Shown: positions 1 to 5,899 of the stretch, one piece after another | How the letters are laid out: each line of letters starts with the position of its first letter | How positions within the stretch are numbered: position 1 is the first letter of the stretch | NCBI GenBank assembly: GCA_026992375.1 | Contig: JALXAF010000221.1 | Location: forward strand, 1 to 6,378 | DNA from: Anaerolineae bacterium | GTDB taxonomy: Bacteria > Chloroflexota > Anaerolineae > J102 | Direction: 5' to 3' | Length of the DNA: 6,378 nt | Notes under the pieces: generated by a model | Told to the model about the DNA's origin: nothing | The model's database searches: none | Seen by the model: the letters and a program-made list of their open reading frames with translations, nothing else | Made by a program: the position numbers and the translations under genes

Positions 1-146
1 TGGGCGCTAAAATCGCCAAGCGGGCCTATGCCGAGGGCCGCAGCATCAAGGAGGTGGCTGCGGAGATGACCGAGCTCTCGCCCGCAGAGCTGGACGCGCT
101 GCTGAACCCGGCCAAACTGACGCAAGGAGGCCTGGTCTCGGGCTGA
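1..146 (+). CDS. fumC: Class II fumarate hydratase, C-terminal fragment
   Basis: Only the last 47 codons are present (frame starting at base 3, stop TGA at 144-146); the 5' part lies outside the window. The fragment begins GAKIAKRAYAEGRSIKEVA and ends LDALLNPAKLTQGGLVSG. It matches the C-terminal helical tail of the class II fumarase/aspartase superfamily, in which an 'A...A.A...G.s..evA...g.ls..eLd.lL.P..mt' pattern is typical. The 'LNP.KLT' ending favours fumarase over aspartate ammonia-lyase. Fumarase interconverts fumarate and malate in the TCA cycle in the cytosol, as a tetramer. The active-site residues are upstream and cannot be checked, so another superfamily member (aspartase) is possible. 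The gene converges on the VanZ-like gene with only 16 nt between the stop codons. I see no clear hairpin terminator between them. Confidence 0.8.
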   Translation, partial: GAKIAKRAYAEGRSIKEVAAEMTELSPAELDALLNPAKLTQGGLVSG

Positions 147-162
147 GCGGTGGGCAAAAAAC

Positions 163-561
163 TTATTTCCCCCTTTCTCTCGCCCACGCCCAGGCCCACG
201 CCCACGCCGCCAGCCCAATCAGCGCGCCCGTAACGTCCACGCCCAGGTCGAACCACTCGTCGCCGCCCCAGGCCCGGGCCTTGTACCAAAGCTGGATGCG
301 CTCCTGGGCGAAAGCGGCCAACAGCACTACGGCAAAAGCCAGCGCCACCCGCGACCAGCGCACGCGCCTCTCCGGGGCCAGCAGCGTCAGCAGCAGGAAG
401 CAGAGCACGGCGAACAGCAGCGCGTGGCTGACCCAGTGCATCCAGGCCGGGCCAAAGACAAAATCGAAGAGTTGATCGTAGCCGGGGATGAAGCGGGCCA
501 GCCAGGCCATGGGCAGCAAAATGCCCAACAGCCAGAACAGCAACAGCCAGGAGCGTCTCAT
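163..561 (-). CDS. VanZ-like family small membrane protein
   Basis: This encodes a 132-aa protein starting MRRSWLLLFWLLGILLPMAW. Four hydrophobic segments lie at about residues 4-24, 43-62, 70-88 and 104-126. The conserved VanZ-like pattern is visible: a His at the start of helix 2 (H46 in SHALLFAVL), a Glu/Gln pair at the end of helix 3 (AQERIQ, E87 and Q90), then an acidic stretch before helix 4 (D101, D105, D109 in DEWFDLGVDVTGALIG, where the family has 'DllaNtlGallG'). VanZ gives low-level teicoplanin resistance in enterococci. The wider family is mostly of unknown function in the membrane, so no resistance role should be assumed. The frame stays open upstream to 711, but those 50 codons translate intergenic repeat DNA and have no family similarity; the ATG at 559-561, with GAGGG almost adjacent, fits the family start. 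The C-terminus is an odd Ala-Trp run (AWAWAWAWA) coded by a GC-rich near-tandem DNA repeat at about 182-208. Confidence 0.78.
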   Translation of the reverse strand: MRRSWLLLFWLLGILLPMAWLARFIPGYDQLFDFVFGPAWMHWVSHALLFAVLCFLLLTLLAPERRVRWSRVALAFAVVLLAAFAQERIQLWYKARAWGGDEWFDLGVDVTGALIGLAAWAWAWAWARERGK

Positions 562-603
562 GCCCTCATTATCGCTCAGAACCTGTTTTGGCGTAAAATA
601 GTA

Positions 604-804
604 GCTGCTCCGAAAATAGAACGCTTGCTGATTGCTGAAGGTTGGCAAAACCAGCGTCGGGCGAGTCTGCAACGTTCGTGATGCGTAATGCGTAATGCGT
701 GAGGTCGTCACGCATCACGAATCACGCATTACGACCGTCATTTCGAGGGAGCGCAGCGACCGAAAGGTGCGATGCACTTACCGCAGGCTCAAGTGCGTCG
801 CATC
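604..804. repeat. Dispersed composite intergenic repeat, copy 1 (right end truncated)
   Basis: Two modules lie in tandem. Module 1 (604-674, 71 bp) aligns with 5651-5720 at about 75% identity (18 differences including one gap, counted by eye). Module 2 (about 677-804) has an inverted pair CGTGATGCGT (677-686) / ACGCATCACG (710-719), a TAATGCG tandem doublet, then a block starting GTCATTTCGAGGG (737-749). That block contains a 14-bp stem (766-779 with 791-804, two G-T wobbles) and an 11-nt loop. The same order recurs at 5651-5872. This copy lacks the outer right arm (GGAATGAC end) present in copy 2; after 804 the sequence becomes unrelated and runs into the HIT gene. Both copies sit just upstream of a minus-strand gene start (VanZ-like gene at 561 here). 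Confidence 0.85.
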
Positions 805-892
805 TTGCAATCTGCATTCCTTATCGGCCCGGCCAGGCCCGCCGCGGGCCTGCGTTCCATCTTCACCATCTCTTCATCCCTGCGAGGCAATG

Positions 893-1246
893 ATGACCGA
901 CTGCATTTTCTGCAAAATCGTCAATGGCGAAATTCCCGCCGAAGTCGTTTACAACGGAACCAACGTCACCGCGTTTCGGGACATCAACCCCGTGGCTCCG
1001 GTGCACATCCTAATCGTGCCCAGCCGCCATATCGATGACATTCGCGATCCCCGGGCCTTCGAAGACGATGTGCTGAAGGAGATGATCCAGGTCGCCAACC
1101 AGGTGGCGGACATGGAAGGCGTGGCGGAATCGGGCTATCGGCTGCTGGTCAACTACGGCCCGGACGCCAATCTGGTGGTGCCGCATCTGCACCTGCATCT
1201 CATCGGCGGCAGACCCCTCGGGCCCATGGTCACCCGCCAGGCGTGA
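893..1246 (+). CDS. HIT-family (histidine triad) nucleotide hydrolase, Hint-like
   Basis: This encodes a 117-aa protein, a full-length Hint/HIT domain. It begins MTDCIFCKIVNGEIPAEVVY with the zinc-site CxxC (C4, C7) and continues with the family core AFRDINPVAPVHILIVPSRHI (residues 27-47). It ends with the histidine triad HLHLHLIGG (H98, H100, H102) and RPLG. Hint proteins are cytosolic purine nucleoside phosphoramidases/AMP-lysine hydrolases; H100 would be the nucleophile by family analogy. In the family motif the residue before the triad is more often reached through 'GQxVxHLH'; here it reads ANLVVPHLH. Two ATGs overlap as ATGATGA at 890 and 893. I prefer 893 because GAGG at 884-887 then has a 5-nt spacer (2 nt for 890). 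The frame is open upstream to 695, but those codons come from repeat copy 1 and are not real protein. The gene appears monocistronic. Confidence 0.92.
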   Translation: MTDCIFCKIVNGEIPAEVVYNGTNVTAFRDINPVAPVHILIVPSRHIDDIRDPRAFEDDVLKEMIQVANQVADMEGVAESGYRLLVNYGPDANLVVPHLHLHLIGGRPLGPMVTRQA

Positions 1247-1346
1247 ACCGGGCCTTGCCGACGCCGAAGATAGTTGGCCTCAACCGTCCTCTTTTGCCAC
1301 GAAGACACGACGGAATCGAAGACACGAAGTCATTCAAAAAAGATTT
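1247..1346. other. Intergenic spacer with degenerate CACGAAGACAC-type motifs
   Basis: No gene is supported here. The stretch about 1296-1330 contains CACGAAGACACGA and GAAGACACGAAG, imperfect direct copies of a short motif common in intergenic DNA of some environmental bacteria. On the far side of the inserted miniature element, TATCCGTGT occurs twice (1566-1574 and 1582-1590). The two sides therefore look like one older repeat block split by the insertion. The last nine bases (1338-1346, AAAAGATTT) are the left target-site duplication of that element. Confidence 0.5.
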
Positions 1347-1556
1347 GGGCGCGTCCCATTTCGGTTGGAAGCGTTTGCCACGTCCGCCCGGCGATGAAGT
1401 CGCCGGGCTACAAAACAGCGCCGGATAAATCCGGCTAGCCCCGCAGGGGCGCTGTTTCTAGCCGGGGGACTTCATCCCCCGGCGCTGGCGGCGGGCGCGA
1501 AGCGCCCCGTTAATGAATGGATTATTTTAACTTTCCAACTCATTTGGGACACACCC
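1347..1556 (+). mobile_element. Miniature inverted-repeat transposable element (MITE), copy A, 210 bp
   Basis: A non-coding element bounded by imperfect terminal inverted repeats. The left end is GGGCGCGTCCCATTTCGG; the right end, read inwards, is GGGTGTGTCCCAAATGAG. Both continue to GTTGGAA, giving 18 of 24 matching positions. It is flanked by a perfect 9-bp direct duplication AAAAGATTT (1338-1346 and 1557-1565), the footprint of a transposition. Inside is a chain of strong hairpins: 1386-1408 (9-bp stem), 1413-1422 with 1448-1457 (AAACAGCGCC / GGCGCTGTTT) enclosing GCCCC-GCA-GGGGC at 1438-1450, 1461-1483 (9-bp stem, CTTCA loop) and 1493-1507 (GGGCGC-GAA-GCGCCC). A copy about 95% identical lies inverted at 5958-6169. 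No transposase is encoded, so it must be mobilised in trans. Nine-bp duplications occur in several IS families (for example IS1, IS50-like IS4, IS903); I cannot assign the parent. Confidence 0.9.
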
Positions 1557-1648
1557 AAAAGATTTTATCCGTGTTTCCTCCTATCCGTGTCGAGTGAGCA
1601 GGGCGACGTTGGCAGTAGCCGCAAAGACGCCAGGGGGAAAAGATTAGG

Positions 1649-1779
1649 GGTTCAACAGGATTTCAGGGGGCATTGGCTTTACCATGCCCGCCGAATTGCG
1701 AATCCGGCTGGATGCAGAGAGCTCTCAGGGCGGATTCGCAATCCGCCCGGCATCTCACCCCCTGAAATCCAAATGAACC
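1649..1779. repeat. 131-bp long-palindrome element (second, unrelated MITE/REP-like repeat)
   Basis: The outer arms pair over 22 positions with three mismatches: GGTTCA-ACA-GGATTTCAGGGGG (1649-1670) against CCCCCTGAAATCC-AAA-TGAACC (1758-1779). The 13-bp inner block of these arms is perfect. The inner arms pair again: 1686-1706 with 1731-1751, 18 of 21 matching, including a perfect 12-bp block ATTGCGAATCCG / CGGATTCGCAAT. A 24-nt loop remains. Each inner arm can also fold locally (1690-1708; 1729-1747, GGCGGATT-CGC-AATCCGCC). The immediate flanks are AGATTAGG (1641-1648) and AGATTGGT (1780-1787), six of eight identical, possibly a decayed target duplication. It lies between the ends of two convergent genes, so it could also act as a bidirectional transcription barrier, though there is no U-tract typical of an intrinsic terminator. 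Confidence 0.7.
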
Positions 1780-1804
1780 AGATTGGTTTCGCCATGAAAG
1801 ATGG

Positions 1805-3175
1805 TTAGGCGTCCGTCTCCGCCTCCTTCCACTTGCCCCGTCGCGAAATCTGCACCCGGGTGATCTTGGGGCCGTCCAGCTCCAGCACTTTCAACTGAAA
1901 ATTGCCCACATCGATCTTTTCGCCCGCCTGGGGGATGCGACGCAATTTGTAGAGGATCAATCCCGCCAGGGTCTCATAAGCGTCATCTTCGGGCAGATCG
2001 ATATCCAACAACTCATTCACCTCATCCACCCGCAGCAACGCGTCCATCTCCACCGTGTGCGCGTCGATGCGGCGGACATGGGCCTGTTGCGCCCATTCGT
2101 CATTCATCGCCCCCACGATCTCCTCCACCAGCTCCTCTCGGGTGACCAGGCCCGCGGTGCCGCCAAACTCGTCGATGACGATGGCCAGGCCGATGCCCTT
2201 TTCGCGCATCTCCTCGAAGAGATCGCTGATCAACCGGGATTCGGGCGCCATCAGAGGCTCTCGCAAGATGGGCAGCGATTCAACTGGCTGCGTCAGCCCG
2301 TCGGGATGATCCACCAGCCACGCCACCAAATCCTTCATGGCGATGACGCCGATGATGTGATCCAGATCGTCCTCATAGATGGGAAAACGGGAATGTCGGT
2401 GATCCCGAAAAATCTGCAATAGCTCCGAAACAGTCTGGCGTCGCTCCGCGCCGATGATATTGGTGCGGGGCACCATCACCTCTCGCACCACGCGCTCGCC
2501 AAAATCGAAGACGCGGGTGAGCATCTCCCGGGCGTCTTCCTCGATGATGCCCTCCTGCTCGCTTTGCTCCACCACCATCTTCAACTCTTCCAGCGAGGCG
2601 ATGCTCCCGTGTTCGCCCGTCGCGCCGCGAATGCCGAACATCAGCAGCACAATATCGGTGCTCTTGTCCACAATCCACACGAAAGGCGCGGTGACTCGGG
2701 CGAAAATCCACATGGGATAAGCCACCATGTGCACGGTTTTATCGGGATTGCGCAGCGTCATAATTTTGGGAGCCTGCTCGCCGAAAACCATGTGGAAATA
2801 GGAAAGCACCAGCAACACCAGAATGCCCGCGATGCCCGCGGCCGCGGCTTGTCCCAGGAATCGCCCCAGGATAGGCGTGAGGTAGGGCTCCATCAGGTGC
2901 ATCAGCGGCTCCTCGGCCACAACGCCCAGGAGAATGCTGGCCGCAGTGATGCCCAACTGCGCCGCGGCGATGGCCCGATCCGGGTCCTCCAACATCTTTA
3001 GCACGATGGCCGCGGGGCGACTGCCCTCCCGCGCCGCGTGCTGCAATCGCATCTTGTTGGCAGCGACCAGTGCGAACTCCACCGCGACGAAAAAGCCATT
3101 CGCCGCCACGATGAGTAGGCCCGCTATGAGGGGTGTCCAGAGGTTGATGTGTTGCGCTGCTTCAGCTTCGTTCAT
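1805..3175 (-). CDS. CNNM/CorC-type membrane protein (DUF21 - CBS pair - CorC_HlyC), 'hemolysin family'
   Basis: This is a 456-aa protein with the full, usual family architecture. The DUF21/CNNM transmembrane region covers about residues 10-185, with hydrophobic stretches near 14-38, 72-90, 112-132 and 150-180. It includes the NGFFVAVEFALVAANKMRL start and the GEQAPKIMTLRNPD segment typical of the family. An acidic helical hairpin follows (SLEELKMVVEQSEQEGIIEEDA, about 194-214), then a tandem CBS pair beginning at VMVPRTNI (about 233-345) with HSRFPIYEDDLDHIIGVI and VIDEFGGTAGLVT (333-345), and a C-terminal CorC_HlyC domain (about 365-445). Family members are inner-membrane proteins tied to Mg2+ or Co2+ efflux and homeostasis, with CBS domains sensing adenine nucleotides. 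The historical 'hemolysin' label is misleading. The start ATG (3173-3175) lies 14 nt after the protease stop, with no clear Shine-Dalgarno, so coupled translation is likely. It is the last gene of the operon. Confidence 0.93.
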   Translation of the reverse strand: MNEAEAAQHINLWTPLIAGLLIVAANGFFVAVEFALVAANKMRLQHAAREGSRPAAIVLKMLEDPDRAIAAAQLGITAASILLGVVAEEPLMHLMEPYLTPILGRFLGQAAAAGIAGILVLLVLSYFHMVFGEQAPKIMTLRNPDKTVHMVAYPMWIFARVTAPFVWIVDKSTDIVLLMFGIRGATGEHGSIASLEELKMVVEQSEQEGIIEEDAREMLTRVFDFGERVVREVMVPRTNIIGAERRQTVSELLQIFRDHRHSRFPIYEDDLDHIIGVIAMKDLVAWLVDHPDGLTQPVESLPILREPLMAPESRLISDLFEEMREKGIGLAIVIDEFGGTAGLVTREELVEEIVGAMNDEWAQQAHVRRIDAHTVEMDALLRVDEVNELLDIDLPEDDAYETLAGLILYKLRRIPQAGEKIDVGNFQLKVLELDGPKITRVQISRRGKWKEAETDA

Positions 3176-3189
3176 GTCGATTTTTCGAT

Positions 3190-4170
3190 TTATACGCCAG
3201 GGATGAATTGGTCGAAATGCGTGGCCGTCAGGGCGATGAGCCCGACCAGACTATTATACACAGCATGACTCCAGATGGCCGTGTTGACGCCCCACCGGTT
3301 GCGCGTCCAGCCCAACAACGCGCCCAAAAGGAAGATGACCAGGATGGCCGGACTGAGATACTGGATATGGCTGACCGCGAAGAGCAGACTGGTGATCCAC
3401 AGGCCCGCCACAGGCTGCAACGCACCTCGATAGAGTAACTCTTCGCCTATCCCCGTTGCCAGTCCCATGAGCAAAACGGCCCACGCGCCCGGCAACTGAT
3501 TGAGAATTTTTGTATTGAAGTCAGCGGATGCACTCATGTCCTCGCCGAAGGCGAGCGCAAGCAGGCCGCCCACCGCGCCGGTGACGAAAAGCATGAGCAG
3601 CGCCATGCCCGCGCCAATGAAGAATTCATTCAGCGTCGGTCGCTTGAGCCCCAGTCGCCGCGTGACATCGCGCCAGTTGCGACGCACGCCCCACCCCACG
3701 CCCAGCAATGCAGCCAGAGCGAACGCAGCGTTCTGGCCCAAAATCAACACCAGGGGCTCCTCAACTTCCAATGCCGACAGATCCTTTATCATGGCAATCG
3801 CAAAATTGCTGCCGATGAACGTAATCAACAGCGCCCAGGCGGTCAGATGCACGGGGCGCGTCCAGGGAACGCCGCGAATGTCGCCATCTCGCCCGCGGCG
3901 TCCCAGCATCATGGCCCTCAGCGTCGGGGCCAGGATAAGCAGCCCGGTGATGACGACCATCCAGCCGAATCCGACGCCATTCATCTCTTCCCCCGCTTCG
4001 TTCAGCAGCGCAGGGTCGAGCAGAATGATAACGCCGCCGAGCAGGAGGACGCTCCCCAGGATGAGGAGTATGAGGTAGAGAATCCATCGCGCCCAGCGCC
4101 TGCTTTCGGCTATTTGCGCCAGCAAGATCACGCCCAGGGCCAGGGCGAAGGTAATGAGGGGTTCGATCAT
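3190..4170 (-). CDS. CPBP-family intramembrane glutamic endopeptidase (Abi/CAAX-protease-like)
   Basis: This encodes 326 aa, a polytopic membrane protein with hydrophobic segments near residues 4-22, 28-52, 70-90, 108-128, 140-160, 184-208, 228-242, 256-288 and 295-315. The C-terminal half carries the three CPBP motifs in order: EELLYRG (E243, E244, R248), FAVSHIQYL (H268) and WSHAVYNSL (H302, N306). These are the catalytic and metal-like residues of the Rce1/CPBP family. Bacterial members are membrane proteases of mostly unknown substrate; some process bacteriocins or act in signalling. The N-terminal ~130 residues form an extra membrane module not needed for the motif core. The start ATG (4168-4170) overlaps the preceding gene's TGA as ATGA, indicating translational coupling, with GGGAG about 10 nt upstream. 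The frame is open back to 4584, but that extension is Arg/Ala-rich shadow of the upstream gene. Motifs make the family call firm; the substrate is unknown. Confidence 0.92.
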   Translation of the reverse strand: MIEPLITFALALGVILLAQIAESRRWARWILYLILLILGSVLLLGGVIILLDPALLNEAGEEMNGVGFGWMVVITGLLILAPTLRAMMLGRRGRDGDIRGVPWTRPVHLTAWALLITFIGSNFAIAMIKDLSALEVEEPLVLILGQNAAFALAALLGVGWGVRRNWRDVTRRLGLKRPTLNEFFIGAGMALLMLFVTGAVGGLLALAFGEDMSASADFNTKILNQLPGAWAVLLMGLATGIGEELLYRGALQPVAGLWITSLLFAVSHIQYLSPAILVIFLLGALLGWTRNRWGVNTAIWSHAVYNSLVGLIALTATHFDQFIPGV

Positions 4171-5648
4171 GGTTTGAAAGCTCCCAACGATTTGCGCACG
4201 TTCTCCGGCACATCGCCGCCGCTGGCCCGCTGCAGAAAATCGAGCACGCGCGGGGGCGAGACCCCGCGCCTGGCGGCCCGCTGCAAACCCCGCCGGGTGA
4301 TGCGATAGCGATATTCGGGCTCGCTGGCCTGCCAGAATGCGAACAACGCCACCCGCAGCCTGTCCCACAGCCCGATGTGCGGGGCCAGAACGACGGTGTA
4401 ATCGGCCCCGACGCGCAGGATGGGCGCGGAAATGTCCTCCGAGGTCACATCTCCTTGCAAGAAGCCCGCGCCCTGCCCGGTCAGACTCCAGGTCTCGCCC
4501 GCGGAATCCAGCGCCAGCGCGCCCAGCCAGAAGAGGGGGCCTTGCCAGATGTAGCGGATGAGCCTGCCTTCCACCGCGGGCCAATGCTCGAACCCGCGCA
4601 AGAAATCTCCCGCCGCGTTTTGGATGTACCAGGTGTCGTAAACGCCATCGGGCCGCTGAAAATCGGGCAGATGCTCGTACATCATGGCCACGAACTCATC
4701 CAGTGCGACCCACCGGCCCGGGGGCGTCCGGCCCAGTTGAGCCAGCAACGCCTCTCGGGCCAGAACCGGATCGTTGCGCCATGCGCCCTCCTGACAGCGC
4801 AATCCCGGAGCCAGACAGAGATCATTCCAGTCATCGGCCTGCCGCCACGCGGTGAAGAGACTGGCCATCTGCTGCGCCCGAGATTGCTCAAGCCAGGGCC
4901 GCAGCGCCTTGCCGAATTGCTGCCGCCGTTGACGCACGGCAAGCAATCCCAGCCTTTTGGCTGCGAAAAAGATGAAATGCAGCGGCCCGCCCGCCTCCAA
5001 AGGTTGCTTGCGGATGCCGCTCAGGCGTAGACGCGGGGCCAGCCGTTTCAGATCATCCATGCGCCAGCGCTGGCCCTGGCGCAGCCACACCCGATGATTT
5101 TGCACATAGGCCAGCAAAGTTCCCAGATCATCCAGCAGCATTTGTCCCAGCTCGCGGGCCTCGGCGGGCTGGGGCTGCGCAGCAGGCAGCGGCGGCTCGG
5201 CCTCGCTGGCGATCTCCGCCAGGGGCAGCAGCGCGGCCAGGTCATCGGGGATGGCGATGATATCCAGCACGCCCTCGGGCGTTTCTCTGAATCCCCGTCC
5301 GATCCAGCCCAGATACCACAGGATTTCGGCCGGACCCGTGGGCGTCTTCCAGGGCTGTTCGGTTTGCAGCCTGCCCGGCCCGATGCGCCGCAGTTCGCCA
5401 AATCGGCGCTGAAATGCGGGCGCGGGCATGCCCGGCTGAGTGCGGGCCAGCTCTGCCAAGGCTTGCCGGGCCTCGACCGGCAGATCCGACCAGACCTCCA
5501 TCACCTGCCGGGGCTGCAACATTTGCTCGCTCAGCGTCGTTGGCGGATCGCCCTCCGCCGCATCATCCAGTTCGAGCCCCTGATTGCGGGCGATGATGGG
5601 GAGTTCGAGCAAATCCCGTTGAGCCAGACTCTGACGCAATGTGTACAT
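4167..5648 (-). CDS. Stand-alone XPB/Ssl2 N-terminal-like (helicase-associated) domain protein
   Basis: This is a 493-aa soluble-looking protein with no transmembrane segment and no helicase Walker motifs. The N-terminus (MYTLRQSLAQRDLLELPIIA) resembles the start of helicase-associated proteins I recall from Chloroflexota ('L...L..rDL..L.iIA...G..L'). Residues 106-142 (PAEILWYLGWIGRGF...AIPDDLAALLP) are like the winged-helix part of that group. Residues 410-488 hold the recognisable XPB/Ssl2 N-terminal-like domain: ILRVGADYTVVLAP, then PEYRYRITRRGLQRAARRGV and a last helix RVLDFLQRASGGDVPENVRKSL. In XPB-type proteins this domain contacts damaged DNA or partner proteins; here it lacks the motor, so a DNA-binding or scaffold role is an inference. 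It ends five residues after the RKSL helix, earlier than I expect for the group. It is the first gene of the operon. The start ATG (5646-5648) matches family expectation but has no clear Shine-Dalgarno. Proline-rich 151-162 may be a linker. Confidence 0.72.
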   Translation of the reverse strand: MYTLRQSLAQRDLLELPIIARNQGLELDDAAEGDPPTTLSEQMLQPRQVMEVWSDLPVEARQALAELARTQPGMPAPAFQRRFGELRRIGPGRLQTEQPWKTPTGPAEILWYLGWIGRGFRETPEGVLDIIAIPDDLAALLPLAEIASEAEPPLPAAQPQPAEARELGQMLLDDLGTLLAYVQNHRVWLRQGQRWRMDDLKRLAPRLRLSGIRKQPLEAGGPLHFIFFAAKRLGLLAVRQRRQQFGKALRPWLEQSRAQQMASLFTAWRQADDWNDLCLAPGLRCQEGAWRNDPVLAREALLAQLGRTPPGRWVALDEFVAMMYEHLPDFQRPDGVYDTWYIQNAAGDFLRGFEHWPAVEGRLIRYIWQGPLFWLGALALDSAGETWSLTGQGAGFLQGDVTSEDISAPILRVGADYTVVLAPHIGLWDRLRVALFAFWQASEPEYRYRITRRGLQRAARRGVSPPRVLDFLQRASGGDVPENVRKSLGAFKP

Positions 5649-5650
5649 GA

Positions 5651-5872
5651 GCTGCTTGGAAATAGAATAATCGTCGGTTGCTGAAGGCTCGCGAAGTCAA
5701 CGTTGGGCGAGTTTGCAACGGGCGTGATGCGTAATGCGTGAGGTCGTTACGCATCACGGCTCTCCTGCGTCATTTCGAGGGAGCGCAGCGACCGAAAGGT
5801 GCGACGCACTTACCGCAGGCTCAAGTGCGTCGCACCAGGGAGATTCCTCCTCCCTGCGGTCGTCGGAATGAC
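5651..5872. repeat. Dispersed composite intergenic repeat, copy 2 (complete)
   Basis: Same order of modules as at 604-804. Module 1 (5651-5720, 70 bp) aligns with 604-674 at about 75% identity. On the minus strand its conserved core includes CTCGCCC, CCTTCAGCAA and TTCTATTT, and it ends 3 bp before the start codon of the XPB-like gene at 5648. It therefore forms that gene's whole upstream region and may hold its promoter (a TATTCT -10-like hexamer lies at 5664-5669 on the minus strand, without a convincing -35). Next comes a perfect 12-bp inverted repeat CGTGATGCGTAA (5723-5734) / TTACGCATCACG (5747-5758). A complete nested palindrome at 5769-5872 follows, listed separately. Confidence 0.85.
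5769..5872. repeat. 104-bp nested palindrome (GTCATTTCGAGGG-type)
   Basis: The outer ends GTCATTTCGA (5769) and TCGGAATGAC (ending 5872) are inverted copies with one mismatch. The centre is a perfect 14-bp stem GGTGCGACGCACTT (5798-5811) / AAGTGCGTCGCACC (5823-5836) with an 11-nt loop ACCGCAGGCTC. Between them the arms pair weakly (GAGGGAG..., GGGAGATTCC...TCCCTGCGG). The end sequence is of the widespread 'GTCATTCCGA...GGAATGAC' intergenic repeat type seen in many bacterial genomes. The copy at 737-804 keeps the left arm and the stem but not the right arm. Confidence 0.75.
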
Positions 5873-5899
5873 GTAACAAAGGGGTTTCATGGGTAAATA

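Noticed and set aside
604..804. CRISPR array
   Set aside because: The short repeats (TAATGCG, GATGCG) are contiguous or inverted, with no regular spacers or repeated 25-40 bp unit.
1243..1428. 61-aa open frame after the HIT gene
   Set aside because: It crosses the left target duplication and MITE end; no ribosome binding site and no recognisable product.
1587..1808. 73-aa open frame on + strand
   Set aside because: It spans the 131-bp palindrome; the sequence is explained by the repeat and has no protein-like features.
3176..3189. Hairpin terminator between the protease and CNNM genes
   Set aside because: Only a 4-bp TCGA/TCGA pairing around a T run; too weak, and the 14-nt gap argues for co-transcription.
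4171..4584. 138-codon N-terminal extension of the CPBP protease
   Set aside because: Arg/Ala/Gly-rich shadow of the XPB-like coding sequence; the ATGA overlap start fits the membrane protein.
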